DNA of 64,000 bases from NCBI GenBank assembly GCA_963822485.1, contig CAWGHW010000031.1:1-64000 (forward strand), read 5' to 3'. Below the pieces are notes generated by a model. The model was not told where the DNA came from. It was given only the letters and a program-made list of their open reading frames with translations, and searched no databases. The first letter of the stretch is position 1. Each line of letters starts with the position of its first letter. The DNA is from DASUBV01 sp963822485 (GTDB taxonomy: Bacteria; Actinomycetota; Actinomycetes; Streptosporangiales; Streptosporangiaceae). Positions 26,109 through 35,747 of the stretch are shown piece by piece. Both the position numbers and the translations under genes were made by a program.

Positions 26109-26525
26109 TACCTCATGACAACTCCGCTCACCCGTGACCCCTCACGGTCGGGCCGACAAGGCTGAACATGCCGAGGCCCCTTCGGGGAAGGACGTGCGGT
26201 TCCCCGCGAAGCGGGCGCAGCCAGGGGCTCGCGCGCTGCGGCAGGCCCTCGCCTACGCGCAGGCGCTGAACGTCGGCGCGGTCGCGGTCAGCGACGGGTG
26301 CGTCCTGGCAGCCTCGGATGTCGAGTGCGCGTCCCTGATCTTGCGGCTCCGACTGCGGGTCCACTTGTCCGGCAGCGACCTCCTGACCGGCTGTGGCTGC
26401 TAAGCACACGGGGTATCTACCCTCTCTCTGCCCGCAGCCGTCCGCCGCAGCGGACTGGTGCCAGCCACCAGGCGAGGACGATCTTCTCCGTCCCAGGTAT
26501 TAGCTGCCAGCGCGGTGCTTCGCCT
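26109..26525. other. No recognisable gene
   Basis: A plus-strand frame (26134-26403) contains ALRQALAYAQALNVGAVAVS, which looks protein-like, but neither a family nor a start can be supported. This is the boundary between the intact glycosylation/redox block and the relic-rich region. Confidence 0.35.
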
Positions 26526-26815
26526 ATGACCGGTCACCCTGAACGCACCAGTACATGGAAGCTGCCCAACCTGCACGCCGATGGCAGCTTTGAGGAACGG
26601 CGCCTGCCCGAGGCCATCCAGGCCGTCCTGCGTGACTGCCGCAGCGAGCAGGTACGCCTGCCAGAAGAACAGGTGCCGTCGGCCAACTGGGCCTGCCCGC
26701 GGATATCACCAACACGACCGCTGCCGCCCTTACAGCGATGAGCGAGCCTGTGGGGTGCCAGAAGTCTGCATGTCCTATGAGCTGCGGCGACGGCCAGAGT
26801 CACGCCGTACGGCAT
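26526..26815 (+). pseudogene. Hypothetical small protein, probably frameshifted
   Basis: ATG at 26526 opens MTGHPERTSTWKLPNLHADG and SFEERRLPEAIQAVLRDCRS, which has the look of a conserved protein. Around 26675 the frame changes and AVGQLGLPADITNTTAAAL TAMSE follows naturally in the next frame. No family recognised. It lies immediately upstream of the transposase. Confidence 0.33.
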
Positions 26816-26826
26816 CATGATCATCC

Positions 26827-27893
26827 GTGTCCTTGCGCCTGCTCTACCTCATCTTCGTCCGGCTCTGCGGCTGGCTGATCCTGCTCGCCCGGTCATCGGC
26901 CTCCAAGGACGCCGAGCTGCTCGTGCTGCGACACGAGGTCGCCGTGCTGCGCCGCACCCATCCGCGGCCCCGGCTCGACTGGGCCGACCGCGCGGTCCTC
27001 GCCGCGCTGATCCGGCTCCTGCCCGGAAGGCCGCGAGCGCACCGGCTGGTCACCCCCGGCACCGTCCTGCGCTGGCACCACCGCCTCGTCGCCCGCAAGT
27101 GGACCTGCCCGCACCGGACGGGACGGCCTCCGGTCAGCTCCGAGATCACCGCGCTGATCGGGCGGCTCGCCACCGAGAACAACGGCTGGGGATACCAGAG
27201 AATCCAGGGCGAACTGCTCAAGCTCGGCCACCGGATCAGCGCCTCCACCATCCGCCGGATCCTCAGAGCCCTGAAGATCCCTCCGGCGCCCAACGGAACA
27301 CCGACACGATCTGGCGCCAGTTCCTGCGCACTCAGGCCACGACGATGCTCGCCACCGATTTCTTCCACGTGGACTGCGCGGTCACCCTGCAGCGCCTGTA
27401 CTGCCTGTTCGTCATGGAGGTCGGCAGCCGCTCTGCGCACATCCTCGGGATCACTGCGAACCCGGACGGGGCCTGGACTGTGCGGCAGGTCCGCAACCTG
27501 CTGATGGATCTGGGTGACCGCGCCGCCGACTTCCGGTTCCTTGTCCGGGACCGGGCCGGGCGGTTCACCGCATCATTTGACGCAGTGCTGGCCGATGCCG
27601 GTATCGAGGCTGTGAGGATCCCGCCCCGGAGCCCGCGGGCGAACTGCTACGCGGAGCGGTTCGTGCTCACCGCCCGCAAGGAGGTCACCGACCGGATGCT
27701 GATCTTCGGCGAATGGCACCTGCGAACTGTCCTGGCCCAGTACGAGGCCCATTAGTACGGGCGGCGCCCTCATCGCAGCCGTCACCTTCGCCCGCCGCGG
27801 CCCGATCAGCCTGTCGCTGATCTCTCCCGCAAGCGGATCCAGCGCCGGCCCGTCCTCGGCGGCCTCATCAACGAGTACGAGCGAGCCGCATAG
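26827..27893 (+). pseudogene. Integrase-core (rve, DDE) transposase, frameshift plus in-frame amber codon
   Basis: GTG at 26827 gives LRLLYLIFVRLCGWLILLAR and KDAELLVLRHEVAVLRR, the N-terminus of a common actinobacterial rve-type transposase; the helix-turn-helix region NNGWGYQRIQGELLKLGHRI follows. Near 27290 the frame changes and TQATTMLATDFFHVDCAVTL (first Asp), DFRFLVRDRAGRFTASFDAV (second Asp) and SPRANCYAERFVLTARKEV (Glu) follow. At 27753 an in-frame TAG interrupts QYEAH-stop-YGRRPHRSR, after which the same frame continues to INEYERAA and TAG at 27891. All catalytic residues remain but the gene is doubly broken. Terminal repeats were not found. Confidence 0.78.
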
Positions 27894-28317
27894 AAGCCCA
27901 GGTCAGGACCAGTGGCCGAGTTCTGGAACCCCACAGGCGCCCAGGCTGTGCGGCGCCTGGTCCGCTCCGCCCACGCCAGCAGCCCGCCGACGGCCGGCTC
28001 TCGGGTAGCTGCCGGTCGGGGTGGCTGCGTCGTCGTGGTGACGGCCCGTCCTCTTCTGCCGGGTCCCAGGACTCCTGGAATATCTCCCTAAGCCCATAAA
28101 GCACACCAGCGATACGCGGGCGCAGGGCGGTTCAGGCCCTGGACGCGGCGACCGGCCCAGCACGATTAGCCAGCTGCCGAGCCGGACTAGGGATGGCAGA
28201 GTAGGCAGAGTCACCGGTGATCAGCATTGCCGATGCCGCGCTCCTTCGGCGCAGGTCACAGGGAAGAGCAGACTTAGCACCCATAGGCTGTGACGGTCGG
28301 GGTGGCCAGGTCAGTGG
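27894..28317. other. No recognisable gene
   Basis: About 420 bases between the transposase and the SnoaL-like gene. Short frames only; the likely right flank of the insertion sequence lies here, but no inverted terminal repeat can be made out. Confidence 0.4.
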
Positions 28318-28686
28318 TCATGGCTCGATCACGAGGCTGGCGATCAGCCCGTCGCGCAGGGTGAAGCGGAAGTGCAGGTCGGCCACGCCGCCGGGGAAGT
28401 TCCCCTCCAGGTGATGGCGGGCGTCGTAGTGGTCGCCATCGACCCGGAGCGCGCCCGTGAGCTTGACGGTGTAGGTGTACTGCGTGGCCGAGGTGGCCAG
28501 CCAGGCGCGGATCTGGTCCGCGCCCCGGTAGGTGCGCCCCTCGTCGGTGACGGCGGCATCGGCGGTGTAGTGCGCCATCGCCGTGTCGAGGTCGCGCGCC
28601 CGGTGCGCGGGGAGATACGTGATGATCGCCTCGGGCAGCGCCTCTGGTGCGATCTCGGTTCCGTGGATCCAGTCGATGTTGGTCAT
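28318..28686 (-). CDS. SnoaL-like/NTF2-fold small protein
   Basis: 122 residues. The cone-like NTF2 fold is indicated by LPEAIITYLPAHRARDLDTA, TADAAVTDEGRTYRGADQIR and LEGNFPGGVADLHFRFTLRD ending IASLVIEP. Members bind or convert small hydrophobic molecules. It is divergently transcribed from the MerR gene; the promoter region contains a MerR-type operator, and the ATG sits where the transcript should begin, so the mRNA is probably leaderless. Confidence 0.82.
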   Translation of the reverse strand: MTNIDWIHGTEIAPEALPEAIITYLPAHRARDLDTAMAHYTADAAVTDEGRTYRGADQIRAWLATSATQYTYTVKLTGALRVDGDHYDARHHLEGNFPGGVADLHFRFTLRDGLIASLVIEP

Positions 28687-28692
28687 GCCTGA

Positions 28693-28723
28693 ACGCTCGG
28701 GCCTCTCCCAGGGAGAGGGTCAA
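28693..28723 (-). promoter_or_regulatory. MerR-type operator/promoter of the SnoaL-like gene
   Basis: On the minus strand a -35 element TTGACC (28723-28718) is followed by the perfect 17-base palindrome CCTCTCCCTGGGAGAGG (28718-28702), filling an over-long spacer of about 19 bases, as in MerR-activated promoters. The -10 is weak (GAGCGT at about 28698). The next base positions fall on the ATG of the target gene. Confidence 0.65.
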
Positions 28724-28764
28724 GCCGTTGGCTCTCTCCCCGCGGTAGGTTCCATAGTGGCTGG

Positions 28765-29558
28765 GTGGATGCGAAGCTGACCATCGGGGAGTTCGCGACG
28801 CTGACCCAGCTGAGCGTGCGGACGCTGCGCCGTTACCACCAGGCCGGGCTGCTCGAGCCGGCGGCGGTGGACCCGTTCAGCGGCTACCGGTACCGACCGC
28901 TCAGGTCATTCACCGGCTCCGCGAGCTGGACATGCCGCTGGCCGAGGTGAAGGCCATCCTGGCGACGGAGGATCCGCAGCGGCGCGCCGATCTCATCACC
29001 GGGCACCTGCAGCGCCTAGAAGGCGAGCCCGACCGTACCCGCGCGGCGGTCGCCTCCCCGCGGCAGCTCCTGCGCCCAGACGTCCGCGACCTGCGGGTGG
29101 AGCTCCGGTCAGTATCCGCGCGGACCGTGGCCGGCATCCGCGGCGCGGTCCAGCGCGATGAGGTCCGCGCGTGGTACGACGCCGCCATGGCCGAGCTGGA
29201 CGCGGCCTTCCCGGCCGCCGAGCGGGCCGGTGCGCCGGGTGGCCGCTACGCGAATGAGCTGTTCACCGAGGGCGCCGGGGCCGTGACGGTCTTCCGGCCG
29301 GTCCGCCGGCCCCGTCGGCTCGGGCGGATCGAGGCGGTCGAGCTGCCTACGGTGGAGCTGGCGGTCGCCGTCCACCCCGGATCACACGACGACATCGGCG
29401 TCACCTACGGCCGCCTGGGCGCCTGGGTGACTGGCCATGCCCTGGCCGTTAACGGCCAGGGCCACGAGACCTACCTGGCCGGGCCCCGGGACACCAGCGA
29501 GCCAGGCGATTGGCGCACCGAGATCGGCTGGCCGATCTTCCGCCTAGCGCCGGACTGA
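28765..29558 (+). pseudogene. MerR-family regulator with GyrI-like effector domain, frameshifted
   Basis: GTG at 28765 gives KLTIGEFATLTQLSVRTLRR and YHQAGLLEPAAVDPFSGYRY, the MerR winged helix. Soon after, the frame is lost; TAQVIHRLRELDMPLAEVKA in the next frame resumes the second half of the DNA-binding domain, and a few residues expected between GYRY and TAQV are missing, so a small deletion caused the shift. The remainder (to 29558) holds a coiled linker and a GyrI-like domain (VELPTVELAVAVHPGSHDDI, YLAGPRDTSEP, EIGWPIFRL). Probably the regulator of the divergent SnoaL-like gene. Confidence 0.72.
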
Positions 29559-29857
29559 ACCGAGCTGCCGGCCCAGGCGGGCTCGGCTCAGTACACACGG
29601 GCGGCCTGGACGCGCCGCGGCGACGCAAGCCCTGACGAGATGCGCCCGGCGGGTGTAGCGTGAATGGCATGAATTCCCCGATCTGGGGAAATCTCCCGTG
29701 TTTCCGGGTTCAAGTCTCGGACACAGTAATTTCCCATATCCGCCCGTTTCCGGGCATGGCAGATCGACACCCAGGGCGCAGGCTGCCGCCAGCGCCAGGC
29801 GATCGGCGTTCTGAGCGTTCTCCTCCCTTCCTGTACGAGGGCTTCCTGACCTTTCGG
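29559..29857. other. Intergenic DNA with T-arm-like sequence
   Basis: No gene. At 29704-29720 CCGGGTTCAAGTCTCGG has the stem and TTCAAGT loop of a tRNA T-arm, but no complete cloverleaf can be folded around it. Its position between a MerR gene and the end of a serine recombinase suggests an attachment-site relic. Confidence 0.3.
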
Positions 29858-31325
29858 TTAGCTTGCTTTCACGGTGACGGTCTTGCCAGTCTCAGTGGCG
29901 CGGGCCCGCAGGGCAGCAGCGGCCGGATCCCAGGTGAGGGTGATCTCGTGCTCGCGCAGGTACCCGATCACCTCGCCAGGACTGGCGGTGCTCCTGACGT
30001 CGGCGCCACCGCGGGTGCGGCGCCGGGCGCGCACGGCCGGGCTGGTGAGCAGCAGGTGCACGGCGGGCAGGTGCGGCAGCAGCTTGTCCTCACGGACATA
30101 CACGTTCTTCGGCCGGGACGGGTCCGATGTCATCGCGCTGGTGCGGCCGTGCCGGCACCGGTACGCGGGCTTGCCGTTCGACCAGGCTGACTCCATCCGC
30201 CGCCCGCACACCCCGCACGCCAGCAGCCGGGCCAGCAGGTACCGGCGCAGCACCGGCTCACCCTGCGGGACCGGCCCGCGCGAGGCGTTCACGTCCTGGA
30301 CGGCGATGAAATCGTCCTCGCTGACCAGCGCCGGATGCGCGGCCTGGCGGAGATTACCCACCCGTCCGGGAGGTTCCACCGCTGCACGCTCTTGTGCCCA
30401 CAGGGGTCGGCCAGCTCGGTGTCGGTGCGCTGCCGGTTCCACACCTGACGGCCCGTATACCGGGGATTGGACAAGATCGTGGTGACCGTGCCCAGCGTCC
30501 ACCCCGCCGCGGTCGCGGTGCGGGTTCCTGGCCGGGTCGGCCGCGGACGGGCACGGCACCCCCGCCTCATTCAAGGCACGGGCGATCCGCGCGACGGAAT
30601 GCCCGGCCAGGCGCTGGGCGAATATCCACCGCACCACATGCGCGGTCGCCGGGTCCGGATCAAGGCGGTGCGCCCGACGCCCCCACGCCGCGTGCGCCTT
30701 GTTCGGGTGCGGGCCCGCATCGGCCAGCCGGTACCCGTAAGGCGGCCGGCCGCCCAGGTAGCGGCCCTGCTCCCGGGTCTGGACGGCCATCGCGGTCCGG
30801 ACCCGGATACTCGTCCGGCTGATCTCCCGCTTGGACGACAATCCGAGCATCGGTCATTGTCTTCTCGTCGTGCTCGGACGCGTAGTCGACCTGGCCGCCG
30901 GTCTCCGGCATCCACAGCTGGACGCCGTAATGCTCGAACAGCGGTGCCATCGCCGCGTACTGGCTGCCGTAGAAAGCCCGCTCATACTCCCCGATCACGA
31001 TCGCGTCCCAGCCCCGGCCGGGATCGGCGAGCCGGGCGACCAGGGCGGCGGCCTGCGGACGCCGCGCCCACGCCACCGTCCGGCTCTCCCCCTCATCGAA
31101 GAACTCCCCCACAATGTGGCCATGCCCGCGTACCAGCATCTCGGCCTGCTCCCGCTGCCGGGCCCGCGACGTCACCGGGTCCTGCCAGTCCTCGGTCGAC
31201 ACCCGCCCGTAGAACACGAACCGCAGCCGCCCCGGCACCAGGCCCTTGGCCGCCGGGCTTCCGGCTCGACGACGGGCCGACTGCTCCGCCCACCCCACCA
31301 GCCCACCCTGAGCGGTCATGATCAT
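29858..31325 (-). pseudogene. Large serine recombinase, several frameshifts
   Basis: Start ATG at 31325 behind GGGAGAGGAC. Resolvase domain: LRFVFYGRVSTEDWQDPVTS carries the catalytic Ser (GRVST), followed by GWDAIVIGEYERAFYGSQYA. A shift near 30850 leads to TAMAVQTREQGRYLGGRPPY GYR (recombinase domain); shifts near 30500 and 30350 frame TVTTILSNPRYTGRQVWNRQ. The zinc ribbon LLACGVCGRRMESAWSNGKP AYRCRHG and a basic end follow. At least three indels, so no active product unless the shifts are errors. This is the integrase of an actinomycete integrative element. Confidence 0.82.
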
Positions 31326-31580
31326 GTCCTCTCCCGGCAGTGAACTCGTCCGCCTGTAAAGGATTCCGTAATACATGCGACTTTGTCAGCCGGAATACAG
31401 AACTTGCCTGACTCTGAATACATGCCGAAAAGGCGATAATTTCAGATATGAATATGTTCACTCCTACAGCACTGTGACCTAGCCCGAAGGTCAGATCACC
31501 GAATACCAGGCCGCCGACCAGGGAGGACTTACTTCCGCTAGGTAGCCGCCGGGGGAGCGGATCAGGTCAATGCCGGTGAG
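31326..31580. other. AT-richer intergenic region upstream of recombinase
   Basis: Noticeably AT-rich for this genome (for example GAATACATGCCGAAAAGGCG near 31416). It holds no gene; it probably contains the recombinase promoter and possibly an attachment site. No repeat was found. Confidence 0.4.
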
Positions 31581-32000
31581 TTAAGGCGTTCCCGCAGGTG
31601 ATGACGCCTTCCGGGTGACTTTGATCTTGTAGGTGACCCCGCTGGGCGGTCTTTCGTGTCCTCGTTTCATGGCCGGGAAGTTGTTCTTTGGTTGTTTCCT
31701 GACACGTTCGTATTGCCGGTCCCGGCGGCGGGGCAGGATGTCGCCGAGCAGATCGCTGATGGCCTGGCGGCGTGCCAGGTCCAGGCTGCGCGGGGTGATG
31801 ATCGCGTGGCTGGCGGCGTGGTCGCGGGCGACGCGGACGGTCACGGTGAACGAGATCCGGTCGGGGTCGATGCCGGCCTGCCGCGCAGCTTCGGCTTCCA
31901 GGGCGCATAGCGCCTGGTAGACGGTGAGGAACGCGAACAGTTCCTGGCAGACTAGCTCGGGCGCCCGGGAGCGCAGGATGAACCCGGCCCCGCGGAGCTG
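31581..32000 (-). pseudogene. IS4-family transposase, C-terminal fragment
   Basis: Residues from about GAGFILRSRAPELVCQELFA through DPDRISFTVTVRVARDHAAS and LPRRRDRQYERVRKQPKNNF with GVTYKIKVT at the end are the C-terminal quarter of an IS4-type DDE transposase, after the catalytic Glu region. The catalytic core is absent. Its left junction coincides with the start of the SDR gene on the other strand. Confidence 0.65.
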
Positions 32001-32012
32001 ACGGAGGCTTCC

Positions 32013-32354
32013 ATGTCTGGCCGAGATCGCGGAACGGTGCTGGTGGCTGGTGTAGGCCGGCGGCGGTCCATCGGTGCTGGCCTCGCGCTCGGGCTTGCGG
32101 ATGATGGATGGGATCTGGTCCTGAGCTACTGGGCGCCGTGCGACGAGCGCCTGGGATATGGGCGCGGCGAGCACGACACTTAGTACCGCCGCCGCGGCAG
32201 CAAGGTTGACGTCGTGACCGCGGACCTGGCCGAGGCCAGCGCGGCCGAGGGTCTTGTTGAGTCCGCGTCCGCAGCCGGCGGCCTGCGCGGGCTGGTGATG
32301 TCGCACTGCGAGATCGATCCCGTGTCCTGGCATCAATCCTCATGCCCGGCCTGA
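32013..32354 (+). pseudogene. SDR-family oxidoreductase, truncated, in-frame amber
   Basis: ATG at 32013 with GGAGG five bases upstream opens VLVAGVGRRRSIGAGLALGL and WDLVLSYWAPCDERLGYGRG EHDT, the Rossmann start of an SDR. An in-frame TAG at 32181 is followed in the same frame by RRRGSKVDVVTADLAEASAA and GGLRGLVMSHCEIDP, the next part of the fold. Residues between are missing (a small deletion), and the frame then diverges and stops at 32354 before the catalytic YxxxK. A fragment lying against the IS4 relic. Confidence 0.62.
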
Positions 32355-32427
32355 CGACGGTGCCGGCGCGGGCCAAGTCGGCCCGCTTGCAGGTCAGATT
32401 GGTCATGCCAGCCCGCTCGCGGTCCAA

Positions 32428-33526
32428 TCACAGTGCGCTGCGGCTATCGAGCTCGTGCAGATCCGCAGGCAGGCGCGCAGGAGGCGAGAACTGGCGGTGC
32501 GCATTCCCGCTATCGCCATTACGGGCGGCTGTAAGGCGCTGATGGCTCTCCCGCGAGGAGATGCTGAAGCCCGGTGAGCTTGTGCCGAGCCAGCGGGTCT
32601 CCCGATGAGGCGACCTGAACATCTGCACGAACGAGGCGATATCACTGAGAGTCCAGGCCAGGCGGCAGAACTCCATGGCCAGCCCGGAGATCGTGTGCCC
32701 GGCCAGTTCCGGGTGCAGGCGAAGGCATTCCGGGGTGCCGTCGTCGAGCATCCACAGGTCGCGCTCGGGACGGGCGAGCGCGGCGGTGTCCCAGTCGATC
32801 AGCCCGCGCTCCGGCATCTGTGTGAATCAGGTTTCCGGGATGAGGTTCACCGTGGGTCACGACCAGATCAGCGTCGTCCTGCCGGAGGAGGCCAGCCAGG
32901 GCCTCCAGCTCGCCGAGCCAGCTCGTCACATCGGCGGCGCGGGCGGCCAGCGCCTGCCGGGCGGGCTCCGCCAGCGGACCGGCCTCCCACCTGCTGCCGA
33001 GCTGGTCGAGCGCCGCCATCAGGGCGGCCCGCTCGGGAATCGCGTACGGCCTGCGCGAGAGCCCGAGGCCCGGTGGCGGCAGCGTCCTGTGCAGCTCGGC
33101 CAGCTGCCTGATCAAAGCGTCCCGGCCAGCGGTGCCGAGCGGGTCACAGGTTCCGGGAGTTCCCTCGACGAAGGGGAACAGCGCCTGGCTGTAGCGGGCC
33201 GCTAGCCGCAGGACCACCGCCTCCCGCCGAGTCCGCAGGGGACCGACGGCGAACGAGATGCCACCGTGCTCGAGAGCCCAGGCCGCGCCGTAGGCCGCGG
33301 CGAGGCCATCGAACGCGGCATCGCGATGGCCGGCAATCCAGGGCTTGGAGTCCAGGTCATCCACGGTGAGGAATGCAGCCGGCCCGCCGCCAGCTGTGGC
33401 AGCCCAGCGGTAGCTGCCGGCACCCTTCGGGACATAACGAACATCATCAGCCGACAGGCCCCAGGAGTCCATCAGGGCGCCCAGGAGGACCCCGTCATCG
33501 AAGTCCCGCGGCGGAGGCGTGTGCAT
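32428..33526 (-). pseudogene. APH/spectinomycin-type phosphotransferase, frameshift in C-lobe
   Basis: From ATG 33526 (MHTPPPRDFDDGVLLGALMD). Aminoglycoside-phosphotransferase fold: GAGSYRWAATAGGGPAAFLT (P-loop-like strand), VTHGEPHPGNLIHTDAG (catalytic loop HGxxHxxN), then after a shift near 32825 RGLIDWDTAALARPERDLWM (the DWD metal triad) and the C-terminal helices to 32428. All active-site residues exist; one indel separates them. A shorter ATG is used here because GGGGAGG lies upstream of it. Confidence 0.75.
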
Positions 33527-33743
33527 GAACGTGAACATCCTCCCCGCCCAGCGCCGGATTGTCGAGTTCCCGTCCGGCACGCCGGACCCTGGTCTGGCAC
33601 TGACACGTCCGGCGCGGTGCCCGGCGCGCAAATGACGACGGGGGGCAATACGTGACATCCGCATCCGTCACTGGCTCTTTGCGATTTGCATATGGCAAAT
33701 CGCTGTAAGCAGTAGTAATCTCTGGCCTGGGAGGGGTTGCACA

Positions 33744-34676
33744 ATGCTATCGGTTCATAACTTTTCGTATGGCCTGTTAACGCCCGCGCTTGGGTACGTC
33801 ATGTCCTGTCAGGGCGCGTTCGTCGGCCTGCGCTGCGCCACCCGGGCCCGGGCATATGAGGGAAGGGCACGGGTGAAGTGGCTGCTGCTCGGCGGGACAT
33901 CGATCGGCGCCACCGGCATCTGGGTCATGCACTTCATCGCCATGCTCGGGTTCACCATCCCCGGCGAGAGCATCAGCTACAACGTGCCGATGACCATCTT
34001 GAGCCTGCTGGTCGCCGTGACGGTCGTCTGCGCCGGCCTGCTCGTCGCCGGGTCCGGCCGCCGGCGCTGGCGGCCGCTGCTGCTCGGCGGGCTGGTCACC
34101 GGGCTGGGCGTGGCCTGCATGCACTACCTGGGCATGGCAGCCATGCGGATGCCCGGCAAGGTGACCTACAACCCGGCGCTGTTCATCTTGTCGACCGTCA
34201 TCGCCGTCGTCGCGGCGACCGCCGCGCTGTGGGCCGCACTGCGGCTGCGCGGGGTGCTCACCAGCCTGGCCGCCTCGCTGATCATGGGCATCGCAGTCAG
34301 CGGCATGCACTACACCGGCATGGCGGCGATGCGCATGTACTCCGCCAGCAGCCCCCAGGGGATGGTGATGGGCGGCGGCGGGGGCACGACCGCCGAGGGC
34401 TTCCTGCTGCCGCTCATCATCGGGATCAGCCTCGTCTCGTTCCTGCTGTCGGTGACGGTGGTCTCGGCGCCGACCGAGGAGGAGATCCGCTTCGACGCGG
34501 CCCTGCGGGCCTACGAGCAGACCCAGTTCCCCGCATCGCCGGACCTGACGCCCGCGACGTCGAGGCGGCCGGGCACCGGCCCGGCGGCCGGTGGTGCCGT
34601 GCCCGGGGCCCCGCGCTCCATCCCGCCGCCCGCCGCGATCAGTCCCGGTCCCGGCGTGCCCGCGCAGCCGCGCTGA
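33744..34676 (+). CDS. MHYT-domain integral membrane sensor protein
   Basis: 310 residues; GGAGGGG about nine bases before ATG. Seven helices with three MHYT motifs at helix ends: WVMHFIAMLG, CMHYLGMAAMRM and GMHYTGMAAMRMY. In the family the Met and His residues are proposed to bind copper or sense O2, CO or NO. No GGDEF/EAL output domain; the C-terminal 90 residues are a Pro/Ala-rich cytosolic tail, so it acts alone or with a partner. Neighbours are unrelated. Confidence 0.87.
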   Translation: MLSVHNFSYGLLTPALGYVMSCQGAFVGLRCATRARAYEGRARVKWLLLGGTSIGATGIWVMHFIAMLGFTIPGESISYNVPMTILSLLVAVTVVCAGLLVAGSGRRRWRPLLLGGLVTGLGVACMHYLGMAAMRMPGKVTYNPALFILSTVIAVVAATAALWAALRLRGVLTSLAASLIMGIAVSGMHYTGMAAMRMYSASSPQGMVMGGGGGTTAEGFLLPLIIGISLVSFLLSVTVVSAPTEEEIRFDAALRAYEQTQFPASPDLTPATSRRPGTGPAAGGAVPGAPRSIPPPAAISPGPGVPAQPR

Positions 34677-34893
34677 GTCACCGAGCCCGGGGAGGGACAT
34701 TGCCGCCAGGCAGCCGACCCGATTCACCTCGTGGCCGGAGCACGGTGATGTCAGGAACAGCCGGGCCGGGGGCGCGACGGCTTCGCGCCCCCGCACCGGG
34801 CTTGCCATGGGGAGAATTCCCCATAGCCGAAGGCTTCCCGCCGGGCGACAACTGCATGTAATACTCCGGCTACATCCTTCTCATGGGGGTCTG

Positions 34894-35616
34894 ATGACAG
34901 CAGAACGCGAGCGTCCGGCCGCCTACATCCGCTCCGCCTTCAGCGACGACACTGACCTCGCCAGCCACTTTGACGCCGTCGCCGAGGGAGCCCGGCAGCG
35001 CGGCTGGCCACCGCCGCAGGCCTACGCCGAGGACCCCGGCCTGGCCGAGGGGTACGGGCCCGCCCTGGCCCGCCTGGAGGCCGCGATCGAGGCAGGCCGC
35101 CACGACGCGCTGCTGATCACCGATCCCGGCGCGGTCACCGGGACGGCCACCTACCTGCTGCGGCTGCTGTTTCGCTGCACGCGCCGCGGCGTGGCAGTCG
35201 GCTTCCTGATCCCGTCCGCCCCCGACGGCAACCACGCAGCCGACCCCGGCCCGGCATCTGCTGCCGGTACCCGGCCCGCGCAGGACTACGAGCCGTTCCC
35301 GCTGCTGCGCGAGCCGTGGGGCGTGCTGGCCCGGGCCCGCGCCGAGGCGCTGTCACGGCTATTCCCCGGCTGGCGGATCTGGCTCGACCACGCAGGCTGG
35401 CACGCCCGCCGGCACGACGTCAGCTACCTGCAGCTGCACCACGACGGCGCCCCGGCGTTCAGCGTGCACGCCGCCAGCTCGGTCGACCTCGCCGCCCAGC
35501 TGTGCTGGCAGCAGGCAGCCGACCAGCACGCACCCGACGGATGCCCGGCAGCACAGCCCGCCCGCCACGACCACGCCCCGCCCCCCGCTCGCGACGGCAC
35601 GCTCCCGCTCCCCTAG
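34894..35616 (+). CDS. Orphan protein with resolvase-like N-terminal domain
   Basis: 240 residues, ATG with GGGGGT just upstream. Residues 8-110 (AAYIRSAFSDDTDLASHFDA through ARLEAAIEAGRHDALLITDP and CTRRGVAVGFLIP) have the strand/helix order and spacing of a serine-recombinase catalytic domain, with Ser in YIRSAF where the nucleophile sits. There is no recombinase or zinc-ribbon domain. The second half (ALSRLFPGWRIWLDHAGWHA and FSVHAASSVDLAAQLCWQQA) is a domain I recognise only as recurrent in actinobacterial proteins. A domesticated or regulatory derivative is more likely than an active recombinase. Confidence 0.6.
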   Translation: MTAERERPAAYIRSAFSDDTDLASHFDAVAEGARQRGWPPPQAYAEDPGLAEGYGPALARLEAAIEAGRHDALLITDPGAVTGTATYLLRLLFRCTRRGVAVGFLIPSAPDGNHAADPGPASAAGTRPAQDYEPFPLLREPWGVLARARAEALSRLFPGWRIWLDHAGWHARRHDVSYLQLHHDGAPAFSVHAASSVDLAAQLCWQQAADQHAPDGCPAAQPARHDHAPPPARDGTLPLP

Positions 35617-35747
35617 CCAACCTCGCCCCTCGACTCCGCCCTGCTGGAAGGCGCGCCGACGGCATCAGGCACGTTGCGTTGTCGGCCCAGGGAGGGCAGC
35701 GGCCGGAGCTCGGATACCCCGGCGCCTGCTGACCTCCTGCTGCACGG

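Noticed and set aside
26134..26403. Type I restriction enzyme-like fragment
   Set aside because: LRQALAYAQALNVGAVAVSD resembles part of the HsdR helical region only weakly; too short to support.
29650..29730. Complete tRNA gene
   Set aside because: Only the T-arm fits; no matching acceptor stem, and the candidate anticodon loop lacks U33.
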